Below are positions 1 through 12,093 of a DNA stretch of 64,000 bases, piece by piece. Origin of the DNA: Anolis sagrei. Lineage: Eukaryota; Chordata; Lepidosauria; Squamata; Anolidae. The stretch spans positions 127,056,252 to 127,120,251 of the forward strand of contig NC_090026.1 of the NCBI RefSeq assembly GCF_037176765.1. Direction: 5' to 3'. The first letter of the stretch is position 1. Every line of letters begins with the position of its first letter. The translations under genes were made by a program, and so were the position numbers. Below the pieces are notes generated by a model. That model had not been told where the DNA came from. It did no database searches and was given only the letters and a program-made list of their open reading frames with translations.

Positions 1-955
1 CACGATTCCTGAGAACTTTAGGCTGTGTTTGGAAGCAGTGATGAGTTGGCTGCGAGCGAGCAGACTAAAAGTGAATCCTGCAAAAACTGAGATACTCTGG
101 CCCGGCCAGCCGGCAGAATTAATCCAGTCTCTGCCTGATTTTGATGGGGAAGCTCTGCTCCGTCTGCCACTGTTTAAAGCCTTGGGGTTGTGTTGGATTC
201 ATCGCTGATGATGGAGGCCCAGATCACTGCCATAAGAAAGCAGGCCTTTTTATAATCTTCACCAGGCAAGGAAATTGACATCCGACCTTTCAGTAGAAGC
301 ATTGGCAACGGTCATCCACGCAACAGTCACCACGAGTTTGGACTATTGCAACGCCTTATATGCCGGCCTTCCGAAGTCAACAACCCAGAAGATTCGGATG
401 GTCCAAAATGCAGCGGCCAGGCTGCTAGCAGGATCATCTATATGATCCCATATTACACCAATTCTGCAACAACTGCATTGGCTACCAATAGAACATCGGA
501 TCTCTTACAAGATACTGATCCTGACATTTAGAGCTCAAAATGGCCAAGGACCTTTATATCTTAGGGACCGCCTCATTCCTTTTCTCCATCAGTGGTCACC
601 TTGATCCACCCAGGAAAATCTCCTCTACATACCGGGCCCTAGGGAGGTACACCTGGAAGCTACAAGGCATAGAACTTTTTCGACCTATGCTCCAATTCTG
701 TGGAACTCATTGCCTCCATATATTAGAGCAATGTCAGAGTTGCAACCTTTTGTAAAGGCACTGAAGACTTGGCTGTCTGGTTGTGCATTTAAGTAAAGTG
801 ATCAGATCTAATTTGCCAAATAGTCACTGTTGAATGTTTTTATGTTGAATGTTTTTATATTGTGTAAATGCTATTTTAAATTGTAAGTCACTCGGAGCAC
901 CTTGGTGGAGAGCGACTAATTAAGAAATAAAGTGAAGTGGAGTGGAGTGAAGTTA
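1..955 (+). mobile_element. L2-clade LINE, 3' part
   Basis: Conceptual pieces read LDYCNALYAGLPKSTTQKIR, MVQNAAARLLAG and HWLPIEHRIS, the typical L2 reverse transcriptase C-terminus, split over frames. The 3' end has the L2-style TAAGTCACTCGGAGCACCTT and an AATAAAGTGAAGTGGAGTGG tail. The 5' side runs off the window. Confidence 0.85.
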
Positions 956-1027
956 TACAGTTTTTTAAATTTTGCTTTCAAGCACTGGTAATATTTTTCA
1001 AAAATTAATTCTGTGTTAAGTTTGATG

Positions 1028-1200
1028 CATATTGAGCATTCCTTGTCCAAAATGCTTGGAACCACAAGTGTTTTCGATTTTGGATTTACTCGGATTTGTG
1101 GAATAACTGCATTTGCATCTACATACATAATGAAATATGTTGGAAATGAGATCCAAATCTAGACATGTAATTGGTGAAGGTCCTATTCCCCTTAGGTCCC
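1028..1200. mobile_element. Tigger-like DNA transposon remnant
   Basis: It resembles copies near 24025 and 46742 that share the words ATTCCTT-TCCAAAA, AGTGTTTT-GATT and ACATAATGA-A. Very diverged. Confidence 0.45.
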
Positions 1201-1259
1201 CTAGAAGTGTAGGGCCTACTGTAGTTTGTTTGATGTTTTTACTGATGCAAATAATATTC

Positions 1260-1985
1260 CCCCTCATGTTATTCTAGCCTTATATCCCGAGCACCCATGA
1301 TTTCAAGCAAGGAAGGTTTCCTTTCCCTTTAAGTTTCTCTTTTTAAAAGCCCTGATATTTTTGAGTATTCAGTATGTGTGCTCCCCAGCTCCGCTTATCT
1401 CCTGCCTGACAATTAGGTCAGAAGCACAACTGCCTTCCCTCTCTCTGGCCATTTCTATTTCAATTATTTCACTTCGTTTGGATGTGCTTAACTGCGATCG
1501 TGGCTCGGAGTGCCCTCCGTCTCTTCATGCCGTTTCCACCAGCCCCTCAGACATGTAATCCCCTCTGAAAAATGTTTGCTCTCTTTCTGAATTTATCATC
1601 ACAAATGAACTGGGAGGCTTGCGAGAGCAATCCTTTCATGTTTCTCCATTCCGACTCCGCTGAGGAAACATGAGCTGCTAAAGGCTTTCCCGCATTATGT
1701 TCCATTTTCTGTAGCTCCGCTTACTGGTGGATAATTCGGCTGCATGGTTTAATTACTTTTCGCAGGGATGCATCAAGTGGCCAAGTCATATCAGAGTGTG
1801 GTCAAGAAGTTATAAATGAAGAAGAACCCATAAGCAGGGAGAGGTGCAGCGGTTTGCTTTGCCCTGAGCTGTTGCACTAGAGCCCTGAAAGACCTTTCAC
1901 CACAAACCACACTATGTACAGATAATCCAGGGAGTAAAAGTTTACTCAGAAAACAGTACATGAAAATAAGCAAACCTAAAATAAG
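1260..1985. other. Non-repetitive stretch, possible conserved noncoding DNA
   Basis: No repeat, ORF or splice structure is recognised. The part at 1320-1790 is of mixed composition with homeodomain-like TTAATTA and ATTTATCAT words. Confidence 0.3.
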
Positions 1986-2027
1986 CAAAAAAAGCCAATG
2001 GGATTTTGGCCTGCATCAATAGGAGCA

Positions 2028-3493
2028 TAGAATCATAGAATCAAAGAGTTGGAAGAGACCACATGGGCCATCCAGTCCAACCCCATTTTGCCAAGAAGCA
2101 GGAATATTGAATTCAAATCACCCCTGACAGATGGCCATCCAGCCTCTGTTTAAAAGCTTCCAAAGAAGGAGCCTCCACCACACTCCGGGGCAGAGAGTTC
2201 CACTGCTGAACGGCTCTCACAGTCAGGAAGTTCTTCCTAATGTTCAGATGGAATCTCCTCTCTTGTAGTTTGAAGCCATTGTTCCGCGTCCTAGTCTCCA
2301 AGGAAGCAGAAAACAAGCTTGCTCCCTCCTCCCTGTGGCTTCCTCTCACACATTTATACATGGCTATTATATCTCCTCTCAGCCTTCTCTTCTTCAGGCT
2401 AAACATGCCCAGCTCCCCAAGCTGCTCCTCATAGGGCTTGTTCTCCAGACCCTTGATCATTTTAGTCGCCCTCCTCTGGACACATTCCAGCTTGTCAATA
2501 TCTCTCTTGAATTGTGGTGCCCAGAATTGGACACAATATTCCAGATGTGGTCTAACCAAAGCAGAATAGAGCATGGGGAGCATGACTTCCTTAGATCTAG
2601 ACACTATGCTCCTATTGATGCAGGCCAAAATCCCATTGGCTTTTTTTGCCGCCACATCACATTGTTGGCTCATGTTTAACTTGTTGTCCACGAGGACTCC
2701 AAGATCTTTTTCACACGTACTACTCTCGAGCCAGGCGTCACCCATTCTGTATCTTTGCACTTCATTTTTTCTGCCAAAGTGGAGTATCTTGCATTTGTCA
2801 CTGTTGAACTTCATTTTGTTAGTTTTGGCCCATCTCTCTAATCTGTCAAGATCATTTTGAATTCTGCTCCTGTCCTCTGGAGTATTGGCTATCCCTCCCA
2901 ATTTGGTGTCGTCTGCAAACTTGATGATCATGCCTTCTAGCCCTTCATCTAAGTCATTAATAAAGATGTTGAACAGGACCGGGCCCAGGACGGAACCCTG
3001 CGGCACTCCGCTCGTCACTTCTTTCCAGGATGAAGAGGAAGCATTAGTGAGCACTCTCTGTGTTCGTCCACTTAACCAATTACAGATCCACCTCACCGTA
3101 GTTTTGCCTAGCCCACATTGGACTAGTTTCCTTGCCAGAAGGTCATGGGGGACCTTGTCGAAGGCCTTACTGAAATCCAGGTACGCTACATCCACGGCAT
3201 TCCCCGCATCTACCCAGCTTGTAGCTCTATCGAAGAAAGAGATCAGATTAGTCTGGCATGACTTGTTTTTGATAAATCCATGTTGACTATTAGCAATGAC
3301 CGCATTTGTTTCTAAGTGTTTGCAGACCGCTTCCTTAACAATCTTTTCCAGAATCTTGCCCGGTATCGACGTGAGGCTGACCGGACGGTAGTTGTTTGGG
3401 TCGTCCTTTTTTCCCTTCTTGAAGATTGGGACCACATTGGCCCTCCTCCAATCTGCTGGAACTTCTCCCGTTCTCCAAGAACTCTCAAAGATG
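2028..3493 (-). mobile_element. CR1 LINE with long open RT frame
   Basis: The 3' tail is the CR1 hallmark repeat of ATTCTATG on the minus strand at 2028. An ORF of at least 440 codons (3435-2113) covers the reverse transcriptase: FKKGKKDDPNNYRPVSLTS, AYLDFSKAFDKVPHD, GVPQGSVLGPVLFNIFINDL and the catalytic FADDTKLGG, ending in [15 protein letters not shown]. It is 5' truncated near 3493, so the endonuclease and ORF1 are missing. The lack of stops suggests a fairly young copy. A 40-bp plus-strand CR1 scrap at 1987-2027 abuts its tail. Confidence 0.93.
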
Positions 3494-3523
3494 GTATCTA
3501 GATCAGTGGCATAGTATCTAGAT

Positions 3524-4148
3524 CAGTGGTTCTCAACCTTTCTAATGCCGTGACCCCTAAATACAGTTCCTCATGTTGTGGTGACCCCCAACCATATTTT
3601 TGTTGCTACTTCATAACTGTACTGTTATGAATTGTAATGTAAATATCTGAGATGCAGGCTCTATTTCCATTATTACAAATCGAACATAATTAAAGCATAG
3701 CGATTAATGATTTAAAAAACTATATGTTTGGGGGAGTATGGACAATGGATGAAGGGATCTGAAGTACATTCACTCGATTCAGCTCTGACTTCCACAGCCC
3801 AATGAGATTCCCCCCCCCCCCCCCCACAAATTACAGCCAGGCTCTTTCTCTCCTTTCTTTACTTTCCTTCCCTGTCTCTCTCTCTTACACTCACACTTCC
3901 AGTCTCCCTACTCTCTTTTCTAGCCTTCCTTTCTCTGTTACACACGTGTCTAGGACTGTGTGATGTATTGGTGAATGATGCGTGCAGATCCCAGTAGCTT
4001 CTGCGAAGGCCTCGATATCTGTTTGGCGCGCTGTTGAGGGTGCATGGGATCGCAGGAGAAGGCGTGGCCTTACGAGACATGCTGCGACCCCTCCAGAATT
4101 GCCAAGAGACCCCTCCGAGGGTCGCAACCCCCAGGTTGAGAACTGCTG
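3524..4148 (+). mobile_element. SPIN-like hAT transposon (non-autonomous)
   Basis: It begins CAGTGGTTCTCAACC and ends GGTTGAGAACTGCTG. The left 140 bp match the SPIN (Space Invader) hAT sequence as I recall it (GTGACCCCCAACCATA, TACTTCATAACTGTA). Flanks are ATCTAGAT and GTCTAGAA, fitting the family's NTCTAGAN target though not identical. The interior from 3660 on, including poly-C at 3811-3824, is unfamiliar. No transposase ORF. Confidence 0.8.
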
Positions 4149-4717
4149 GTCTAGAACTAGGGAAGAAATGCTACCCCCCTATTCCGCTTTGGTTAGACCA
4201 CACCTGGAATATTGTGTCCAATTCTGGGCACCACAATTCAAGAGAGATATTGACAAGCTGGAATGTGTCCAGAGGAGAGTGACTAAAATGATCAAAGGTC
4301 TGGAGAACAAGCCCTATGAGGAGCGGCTTAAGGAGCTGGGCATGTTTAGCCTGAAGAAGAGAAGGCTGAGAGGAGATATGATAGCCGTGTATAAATATGT
4401 GAGAGGAAGCCACAGGGAGGAGGAAGCAAGCTTGTTTTCTGCTTCCCTGGAGACGAGGATGCGAAACAATGGCTTCAAACTACAAGAGAGGAGATTCCAT
4501 CTGAACATGAGGAAGAACTTCCTGACTGTGAGAGCCATTCAGCAGTGGAACTCTCTGCCCCGGAGTGTGGTGGAGGCTCCTTCTTTGGAAGCTTTTAAAC
4601 AGAGGCTGAATGGCCATCAGTCAGGGGTGATTTGAATGTAATATTCTTGCTTCTTGGCGGGGGTTGGACTGGATGGCCCATGAGGTCTCTTCCAACTCTA
4701 TGATTCTGTGATGCTAT
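4149..4717 (+). mobile_element. CR1 LINE, 3' part
   Basis: It reads [20 protein letters not shown] through [15 protein letters not shown] and ends in the CR1 tail (CCAACTCTATGATTCTGTGA). It faces away from the CR1 at 2028-3493, with the SPIN-like element between them. Confidence 0.9.
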
Positions 4718-5707
4718 AAAAAGAAGAATCCAAGTTCAAAAAGTTATTTCCAAGATAGCCAAGATTCCAAAATCCTTTCAAAGACAGTCTTAAGAGTCAA
4801 TCCACTGATATATCCATAAACATGATAGCGTGAATCCAAGGCAGGAAACCTATGCCACAACATGAAACTATAAACAGGTACAAACTTGAAACCTGAATAC
4901 ATAAATCACAAAAACGTAGGACCAAGAACTGAGAGCTGTTCATCTGAATGCAATGTTGTTCTCACAAAGGATTGTACCAGCAGAAAACCTACTTAAAAGG
5001 CCTCAATCCCTCCCATGACATCGTTTCTCACACACCTGCTTCTCCTCTCCTTATCTCTAAGCCACTGGGGAAAACGTGTCTGTCTCTGTTGTATTGTCTG
5101 CCTCCAAAGTTCCAAGTGCCTTGACCTAGACAAAAATTCATTTCCCATATTTCTCTCAGCTGGCACTTCTGGCATGAGAACTGATTTAACTTTCTCCACT
5201 CTCATGGGAACTGCCAGGAGATTCCAAAACAACTCTCTCCAGGCCACTTCTATCCTCCTTTGGGCCCTCCAAACCTATCCCAGCATCCCCTTCCTCATCT
5301 TCCGAGCACTCAGAATCTGACCAGGGTACAACATAAGCCTCCTGGGAAGGACACGATTTTGCCTCTCCTTTCCACTCTCTATGGGTTGAGTTCATGGAGT
5401 ACAATTATGCATTTTATACTCAGTTTGCAGCAAGCAGAGGACAGCAGGCAAATGTGAGAAGGAAGAGAAACAGGGACATTCCAAAGATAGCTTTAAAAAG
5501 TGAGATGGCCTTGAATGAGTCACATGCTCTCAGCCCCAGAAAAATCCTTGATACTGTTTTCTATGTGTTGTCACAAATTGGAAATGACTTGAAAGCACAT
5601 AACTATGTAATATGAGACAGACTAGAGAATACAAACGCAATCATGGTGAACAAAATTGCAAATACAACACAAATGAGAGGCAAAAAGAAAGTCAAACAAT
5701 TGTTTAC
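4718..5707. other. Unassigned intergenic DNA
   Basis: No gene, paired terminal repeats or known family is evident. The minus strand is open at 5404-5186 with an acidic Ser/Glu-rich reading (SDSECSEDEEGDAG) of no recognised family. Confidence 0.3.
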
Positions 5708-5841
5708 AGCAGGCATTTGGCAAACATTAGCTGTCATGGTGTTTTGGACTTCAACTCCCACAATTCTTTATAGCCAGTAAACTGTTAGGAATTATGGGAG
5801 TGGAAGTCCAAGAAACTTGGAGGGCCCAAGTTGGCCCATAC
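5708..5841. mobile_element. hAT MITE (GTTTTGGACTTCAACTCCCA family)
   Basis: Inverted halves share GTTTTGGACTTCAACTCCCA / GGAGTGGAAGTCCAAGAAAC around a short loop. Ends are worn. Confidence 0.6.
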
Positions 5842-6115
5842 TCAGGGGCAGCTCAACCCATTATGCAAAGTAAGCATTTGCAGTATAGTTGATTTTGCTC
5901 AGGGGCGCTCTTGGGGGGAAATAGACCTTGACACATGCGAGTTGTAGTTACTGGGATGTGTAGTTTACCTACAATCAAAGAGCATTCTGAACTCCACCAA
6001 TGATGGAATTGAACCAAATATGGCACAGAGAATTCCCACGATGAACAGAAAATATATATCAGTGATTGGTTGGGGGGTGCAAAAATACTGAAATTACCTA
6101 GGGACGCCTCTGCCC
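5842..6115. mobile_element. hAT-derived fragment
   Basis: It contains GAAATAGACCTTGACA, GAGTTGTAGTTACTGGGAT and GAACTCCACCAATGATGGA, words shared in reverse with the interior of the hAT at 9746-10216. Confidence 0.5.
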
Positions 6116-6414
6116 ATACCTACTGTTAAGAATTGTTTGTCTTTCTTTTTGTGTTGTATTTGCAAAATAACCAAAAAGTCCCAAAATAAATCTTATTGCT
6201 GCATCTCATCAACTGGTTCTCTCTTCAACTCTGATATTCAGCTACTAACATTGCAATCATATAGTAAGCATATGGAGTTTGTTAGGGCTCATATCCAGAT
6301 AAGTGGGTAGAGTAGGGTGAAACCAACGTCTCTTTTCCTCCCTAGCACAGCTTTGATCCTTTTCTTCTCACTTCCATTGCATTTCTTGCTAAGATCCTAC
6401 AACCACGTTCAATC

Positions 6415-7325
6415 AAAATATTTATTTCGGTCATTGACCAGCACAGGAAATAGTGTCACATTTCCAGACAAACCTGGCATGTTTGGTACATTAAAAATAT
6501 AAATATAACTACTAAAAACACAATATGGGTGAGGGAGCAGAAGGGGGAACAGGGTAAAAACATACAATGCCCAGATCCATCACCAAATTGTAGATTCAGG
6601 GAAGAAGATTACTGGACACACAGTTGACTTTTGGAACTAGTCATTCCCTGGCGGATTTTGTATGCTGCTGCACAGAACTTTGCAACATTGTAGGTTGTAG
6701 CTGAATTAGTATCTGCAAGTAGCAGGGAGGTATAAAATTGTCCTGAATGGCCTGGGTGCTTGTCTATCAGAGGTAAGATAAGCCTGGCACAGATATCCCT
6801 GTAGAACGGGCACTGAAGGAGCACATGTTCTATTGTTTCTACATGACCTGAGTCACAGGGGCAGAGCCTCTCTGGGAAAGGGATCTTCTGGTAGCGGCCT
6901 TCGAGTACAGCTGATGGGAGAGCGTGGCATCGGGCCAGGGTGAAAGCCCTTCGATGAATAGGAACCTCTAAGTATGTTAAATATGCCATAGGGGAGGCAA
7001 GGTATCTGCTGTCTTCGCTGATAAGGAAGCTTGGAGCCGAGGCCAGATCTAGTTGGCGCTCTGTGCTACAACCACGTTGTCTCTGGACATGGAGCAGATT
7101 GCATCCATTGGCCGGCAGCCCAAATCCTAACATCAGTATTCTAGACCATGGTACAGAGGAAGAAGGCATCTGGGTTTGTTTTGACACCTATCCTTCAGAA
7201 ATACGCATACATTTCTTAACTAGATTATCTGCTGAATGGGCAAATTGGCTCATCAGGCGACTTATAATTTGGGAGTTTTGTTATGACAGATGTCAAACCA
7301 ATCATACCTTGAGCATTTACACGAA
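6415..7325 (-). mobile_element. Unassigned LINE, ORF2 C-terminus
   Basis: On the minus strand 7187-6609 reads open with a terminal Cys/His motif (LCPCDSGHVETIEHVLLQCP) typical of LINE ORF2 ends, and the 3' end reads GACCGAAATAAATA. The clade is not assigned (jockey/I or R4-like are possible). Confidence 0.6.
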
Positions 7326-7327
7326 GG

Positions 7328-8394
7328 CGGAGAATTCTCAAAGGAAACACTTAGAAAGAAATGCGGTCATTGCTAATAGTCAACACGGATTTATCAAAAA
7401 CAAGTCATGCCAGACTAATCTGATCTCTTTTTTCGATAGAGTTGCAAGCTGGGTAGATGCGGGGAATGCCGTGGATGTGGCATACCTGGATTTCAGGAAG
7501 GCCTTCGACAAGGTCCCCCATGACCTTGGCATGATCATCAAGTTTGCAGACGACACCAAATTGGGAGGGAGAGCCAATACTCTAGAAGACAGGAGCAGAA
7601 TTCAAAACGATCTTGACAGATTAGAGAGTTGGGCCAAAACTAACAAAATGAAGTTCAACAGGGACAAATGCAAGATACTCCACTTACGCTGAAAAAATGA
7701 AATGCAGAGATACAGAATGGGAGATGAGTGGCTCAAGAGCAGTACATGTGAAAAAGGTCTCAGAGTCCTCGTGGACAACAAGTTAAAATGTGATGCGGCG
7801 GCAAAAGAAGCCAACAGGATTTTGACCTGCATCAATAGGAGTCTAGTGTCTAGATCCAGGGAAGTCATGCTACCTCTCTAATCTGCCATGGTTAGACCAC
7901 ACCTGGAATACTGTATACAATTCTGGGCACCACAATTGATGGGAGATGTCAACTCTAAGCTGTAATGTGTCCAGAGAAGGGCGACTAAAATGATCAAGGG
8001 TCTGGAGAACAAGACCTATGAGGAGCGGCTTAGCCTGAAGACGAGAAGACTGAGAGGAGCCATGATAGCCATGTATAAATATGAGAGAGGAAGTCATAGG
8101 GAGGAGGGAGCAAGCTTCCTTTCTGCTTCCCTGGAGACTAGGACACAGAATAAGGGCTTCAAACTACAGGAAAGGAGATTCCACCTGAACATTAGGAAGA
8201 ACTTCCTGACTATGAGAGCTGTTCAGCAGTGGAACTCTCTGCCCCAGAGTGTGGTGGAGGCTCCTTCGTTGGAGGCTTTGAAGCAGAGGCTGGATGGCCC
8301 ACGAGGGTGCTTTGAATGCGATTTTCCTCCTTCACGGCAGAATGGGGTTGGACTGAATGGCCCATGAGGTCTCTTCCAACTCTATGATTCTTGA
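7328..8394 (+). mobile_element. CR1 LINE, internally deleted
   Basis: It carries ERNAVIANSQHGFIKNKSCQ and AYLDFRKAFDKVPHDL, then jumps straight to GMIIKFADDTKLGGRANTLE. It has lost the segment of about 95 codons between those motifs that the CR1 at 2028-3493 keeps. It ends in the CR1 tail at 8394. Confidence 0.9.
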
Positions 8395-9265
8395 AAACAT
8401 CTGGCCCAATTGGAAAGATGATTTAAGAAGCCTAGGATGTATCTACACCAAGGGTTCTCAAAAGTTTTGAGTTCTCCCGATCTACACTGTAGAATGAATG
8501 CTGCTTGATACCACTTTAAATACTATGGCTCATTGCTATGGAATCAGGAGAATTGTACTTTGGTTAGGCACCAAAACTGTGGAAAGGCTAAAGACTTTGG
8601 ACAACTTAGTACAGTCGTTCTTCCATAGTGTGTTGTGGTTTCCACGATTCCAAACATATCAGCCAATAATTCTGAGCAGGAATTTGCCACTTTTCTCTTG
8701 GTTTCCTAGTATCACAGCAGGGACGAAGACATGGCCACATAGGAGACAGAGAAGGTCAGAACAGTTCTGTTTGAATCAATACCTTGACATTTTATCAGTC
8801 TGGCAGGGAACCAAATGGACTTTCTTTGGCAGTCAAGTCAATGCCCTATTTCTTCTATTCTAAGATGCCATCAATTGCAAGATGCACAGTAATTTCAGTA
8901 TATTAAAATCACCCACAATTCTAAACCCACCCCATTTTAAAATATGTTTTTACTGGAATTGAAGAAATACGGTCTCTCCTTTTGCTATGCGCTGGGCAAT
9001 CAGTGTTTGAATCAGAGGATGGTGCAAGGAGTAATCACGAAATGGCGTTCGTGAAATGAGATGCTGGATTTCATTTTTTTTCAACCCCTTCTTAATACAT
9101 GGGAGCAACTCCTGGGGAATTTCAATGCATGGACTTCGGATGTCTTTGTGCCTTAGGTGAGAACAGCAACAGAATAAATGCTTGCAAATTGAATCTAGGA
9201 TTTGGTATTTCCGACACTATTCCTGACAGGTGGCATCTCAAGCAAATGAAAGGTCACTTTCTTCT
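8395..9265. other. Unassigned intergenic DNA with a hAT MITE remnant
   Basis: 8470-8580 contains CTACACTGTAGAATGAATGC and CCACTTTAA-TGGCTCA, a common squamate MITE theme also seen at 16300-16375, 27655-27740 and 38395-38440. The rest shows nothing. Confidence 0.35.
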
Positions 9266-9269
9266 ATTT

Positions 9270-9505
9270 CATAGAATCATAGAATCAAAGAGTTGGAAGA
9301 GACCTCATGGGCCATCCAGTCCAACCCCCTGCCAAGAAGCAGGAATATTGCATTCAAATCACCCCTGACAGATGGCCATCCAGCCTCTGCTTAAAAGCTT
9401 CCAAAGAAGGAGCCTCCACCACACTCCGGGGCAGAGAGTTCCACTGCTGAACGGCTCTCACAGTCAGGAAGTTCTCCCTAATGTTCAGATGGAATCTCCT
9501 CTCTA
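9270..9505 (-). mobile_element. CR1 LINE 3' fragment
   Basis: It has the ATTCTATGATTCTATG tail (minus strand) and the C-terminal reading [20 protein letters not shown]. It is 5' truncated. Confidence 0.9.
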
Positions 9506-9547
9506 TCAAATAACTCTTTTGCGAATGAAGTAGCAATGAAAATAATG

Positions 9548-9745
9548 GGTTGTAGGTTTTTTCAGGCTATATGGCCATGGTCTAGAGGCATTCTCTCCTG
9601 ATGTTTTGCCTGCATCTATGGCAAGCATCCTCAGAGGTAGTGAGGATGCTTGCCATAGATGCAGGCGAAATGTCAGGAGAGAATGCCTCTAGAACATGGC
9701 CATATAGCCCGAAAAAACCTACAACAACCCAGTGATTCTGGCCAT
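9548..9745. mobile_element. Penelope-like palindromic insertion (minimal)
   Basis: Two inverted copies of about 90 bp meet at CCTCAGAGGTAGTGAGGATG. Outer parts read GGGTTGTAGGTTTTTTC and GAAAAAACCTACAACAACCC. It is the smallest of the palindromic set. No clear target duplication was found. Confidence 0.7.
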
Positions 9746-10216
9746 TGTGCCAAGTTTGATCCAGATCCATCATTGCTTGAGTCCACAGTGTTCTCTGGAT
9801 GTAGGTGAACTACAACTCCAAAAACTCAAGGTCAATGTCCACCAGACCTTCGCAGTATTTTCTCTTGGTCATGGGAATTCTGTGTGCCAAGTTTGATTCA
9901 ATTCCATCATTGATGGAGTTCAGAAAGCTCTTTGATTTAAGTGTACTATAAATCCCAGCAACTCCAGCATTACCAAATGACACAATCAATCACCCCCAAC
10001 CTCACCAGTATTCAAATTTGGGCTTATCGGGTATTTGTGCCAAATTTGGTCCAGTGACTGAAAATAAATCCTGCATATCAAATATTTACATTACGATTCA
10101 TAACAGTAGCAAAATGACAGTTGTGAAGCAACGAAAATAATGTTATGGTTGGGAGTCAACAGAACAGGAGGACCTGTACTAAGGGGTCGTGGCATTAGGA
10201 AGGTTGAGAACCACTG
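9746..10216 (-). mobile_element. SPIN-like hAT transposon, one end missing
   Basis: It ends GGTTGAGAACCACTG at 10216, preceded by words seen at the left of the 3524 copy (ACGATTCATAACAGTAGC, GGGGTCGTGGCATTAGGAAG). The other end is cut by the Penelope-like insertion or lost. Confidence 0.75.
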
Positions 10217-10329
10217 CACTATTCTATTATGTCTTGGGAGAAAATTCAGTGCGATTGTATGACAAAAAGGCAGTGTGATTCTATAGTAACTTCCAACAAA
10301 AGCATACCATGGAATTTCCATAGACTCTC

Positions 10330-11385
10330 GGTATTTATTTATCGTATCATCAGCAACCATACCACTGTATTACAATTCTAACAGAACAAAACAAACACAC
10401 AGATTAAAAAGAAAAAAGAAAAAAACCCACAGATTTTGCAAACTTGGTAGTTGGTTAAATGTCCTTTGACTAGTATCTGGCAACTTGGAGTGCCTCTGGT
10501 GTTGCCGCAAGGTCCTCCATTGTGCATGTGGCAGGGCTCAGGGTGCATTGCAGCAGGTGCTCAGTGGTTTGTTCTTCTCCGCACTCGCATGTTGTGGATT
10601 CCACTTTGTGGCCCCATTTCTGAAGATTGGCTCTGCACCTCGTGGTGCCAGAGCGCAGTCTGTTCAGCGCCTTCCAAGTCGCCCAGTCTTCTGAGTGCCC
10701 ATGGGGGAGTCTCTCATCTGGTATCACCCATGGATTGAGGTGCTGGGTTTGGGCCTGCCACTTTTGGACTCTCGCTTCCTGGGGTGTTCCAGCGAGTGTC
10801 TCTGTAGATCTAAGAAAACTATGTCTTGATTTAAGTCATTGATGTGCTGGCTGATACCCAAACAGGGGATGAGCTGGAGATGTCACTGCCTTGGTCCTTT
10901 CACTATTGGCTGCTACTTCCTGGCGGATGTCAGGTGGTGCAATACCGGCTAAGCAGTGTAATTTCTCCAGTGGTGTAGGGCACAGACACCCCGTGGTAAT
11001 GCGGCATGTCTCATTAAGAGCCACATCCACTGTTTTAGCGTGGTGAGATGTGTTCCACACTGGGCATGCATACTCAGCAGCAGAGTAGCATGGCGCAAGG
11101 GCAGATGTCTTCACTGTGTCTGGTTGTGATCCCCAGGTTGTGCCAGTCAGCTTTCATATGATGTTGTTTCTAGCACCCACTTTTTGCTTGATGTTCGGGC
11201 AGTGCTTCTTGTAGGTCAGAGCACGGTCCAAAGTGACTCCCAAGTATTTGGGTGCGCTGCAATGCTCCCGTGGGATTCCTTCCCAGGTAATCCTGAGAGC
11301 TTGGGATGCTTGTCTGTTCTTAAGGTGAAAGGCACAAGTCTGTGTTTTAGATGGATAGGAAACTCTTAAACCCAAGGATTGGCTA
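10330..11385 (-). mobile_element. Unassigned jockey/I-like LINE, 3' third
   Basis: Pieces in several frames read MKTSALAPCYSAAEYACPVW, VDVALNETCRITTGCLCPTP and [15 protein letters not shown], and the 3' end is ACGATAAATAAATACC. It is the same family as 15160-16148, 34076-35397 and 55145-55335. Confidence 0.75.
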
Positions 11386-12093
11386 CTTCACCGAGATGGC
11401 AGCTGCTGGATATTGAGAGAAAGCAAAGCAAGAATTGTACAATGTGACAGCAAAATGGGCTGTATGGGAAGGAAGATGGATGGTACCATTTCTTTAAACC
11501 AAATCTTGCCTATTGCTTACAGTTAAGCAAGCAGCCGTAGTCCTCCATTGGGCCGTGATGCCAGCAGTGAGCAAAAGATTCATCCATCCGTCCCAAATTG
11601 GAAAGGTTCCCGGTCCATTTGTCACTTTTCTAGACACACATATTTCCCTGGCAGGCACTTTTTCTTAATATAAGAAAGAACCTCCTTAGAAAAATCGGGT
11701 TTATTTCTTTCAGGCAGAAGACAAAAGGATGCTCTTTCCCCAAATTACATTGACTCCAAGTTGCTTTTTCTTCTTCCAAGCAACCATCATGATGGGCCAG
11801 ATTTCATATTGGACTCTTTTCAATTATAATCAGATCCCATACTTACGTAATCCACTCTTTTTGAACTATTTGTCACATGTCTATGACTTTCCACACACTT
11901 TTGCAGCTATGTGCAACTTCACTTTTCAATTTGCTGAGCTATTTAGTTCTTGCATGCCTTTGGGAGTTATATATAGTGCCTTATTTATGTTTTTTAGCAG
12001 TCAAATTGCATCTCAACGTTGGAAAAAAGACAGGTTTGCATTGGGTAAATTTCTAGTTGCCAACACTACTCATCCTTAATTGTGTATCAAATA
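11386..12093. other. Unassigned intergenic DNA
   Basis: 11729-12079 reads open on the plus strand for 116 codons (FFFFQATIMMGQISYWTLFN), hydrophobic and T-rich, without a recognised family. It is probably chance. Confidence 0.3.

Noticed and set aside
2113-3435. 440-codon protein as a host gene
   Set aside because: Reverse transcriptase motifs and the CR1 tail show that it is a LINE.
4718-5707. Possible LTR-type fossil because of an acidic, Ser/Glu-rich reading on the minus strand
   Set aside because: No paired terminal repeats and no recognisable retroviral-type domain; left unassigned.
11729-12079. 116-codon hydrophobic frame as a membrane protein gene
   Set aside because: T-rich composition, no family, no promoter or splice context.
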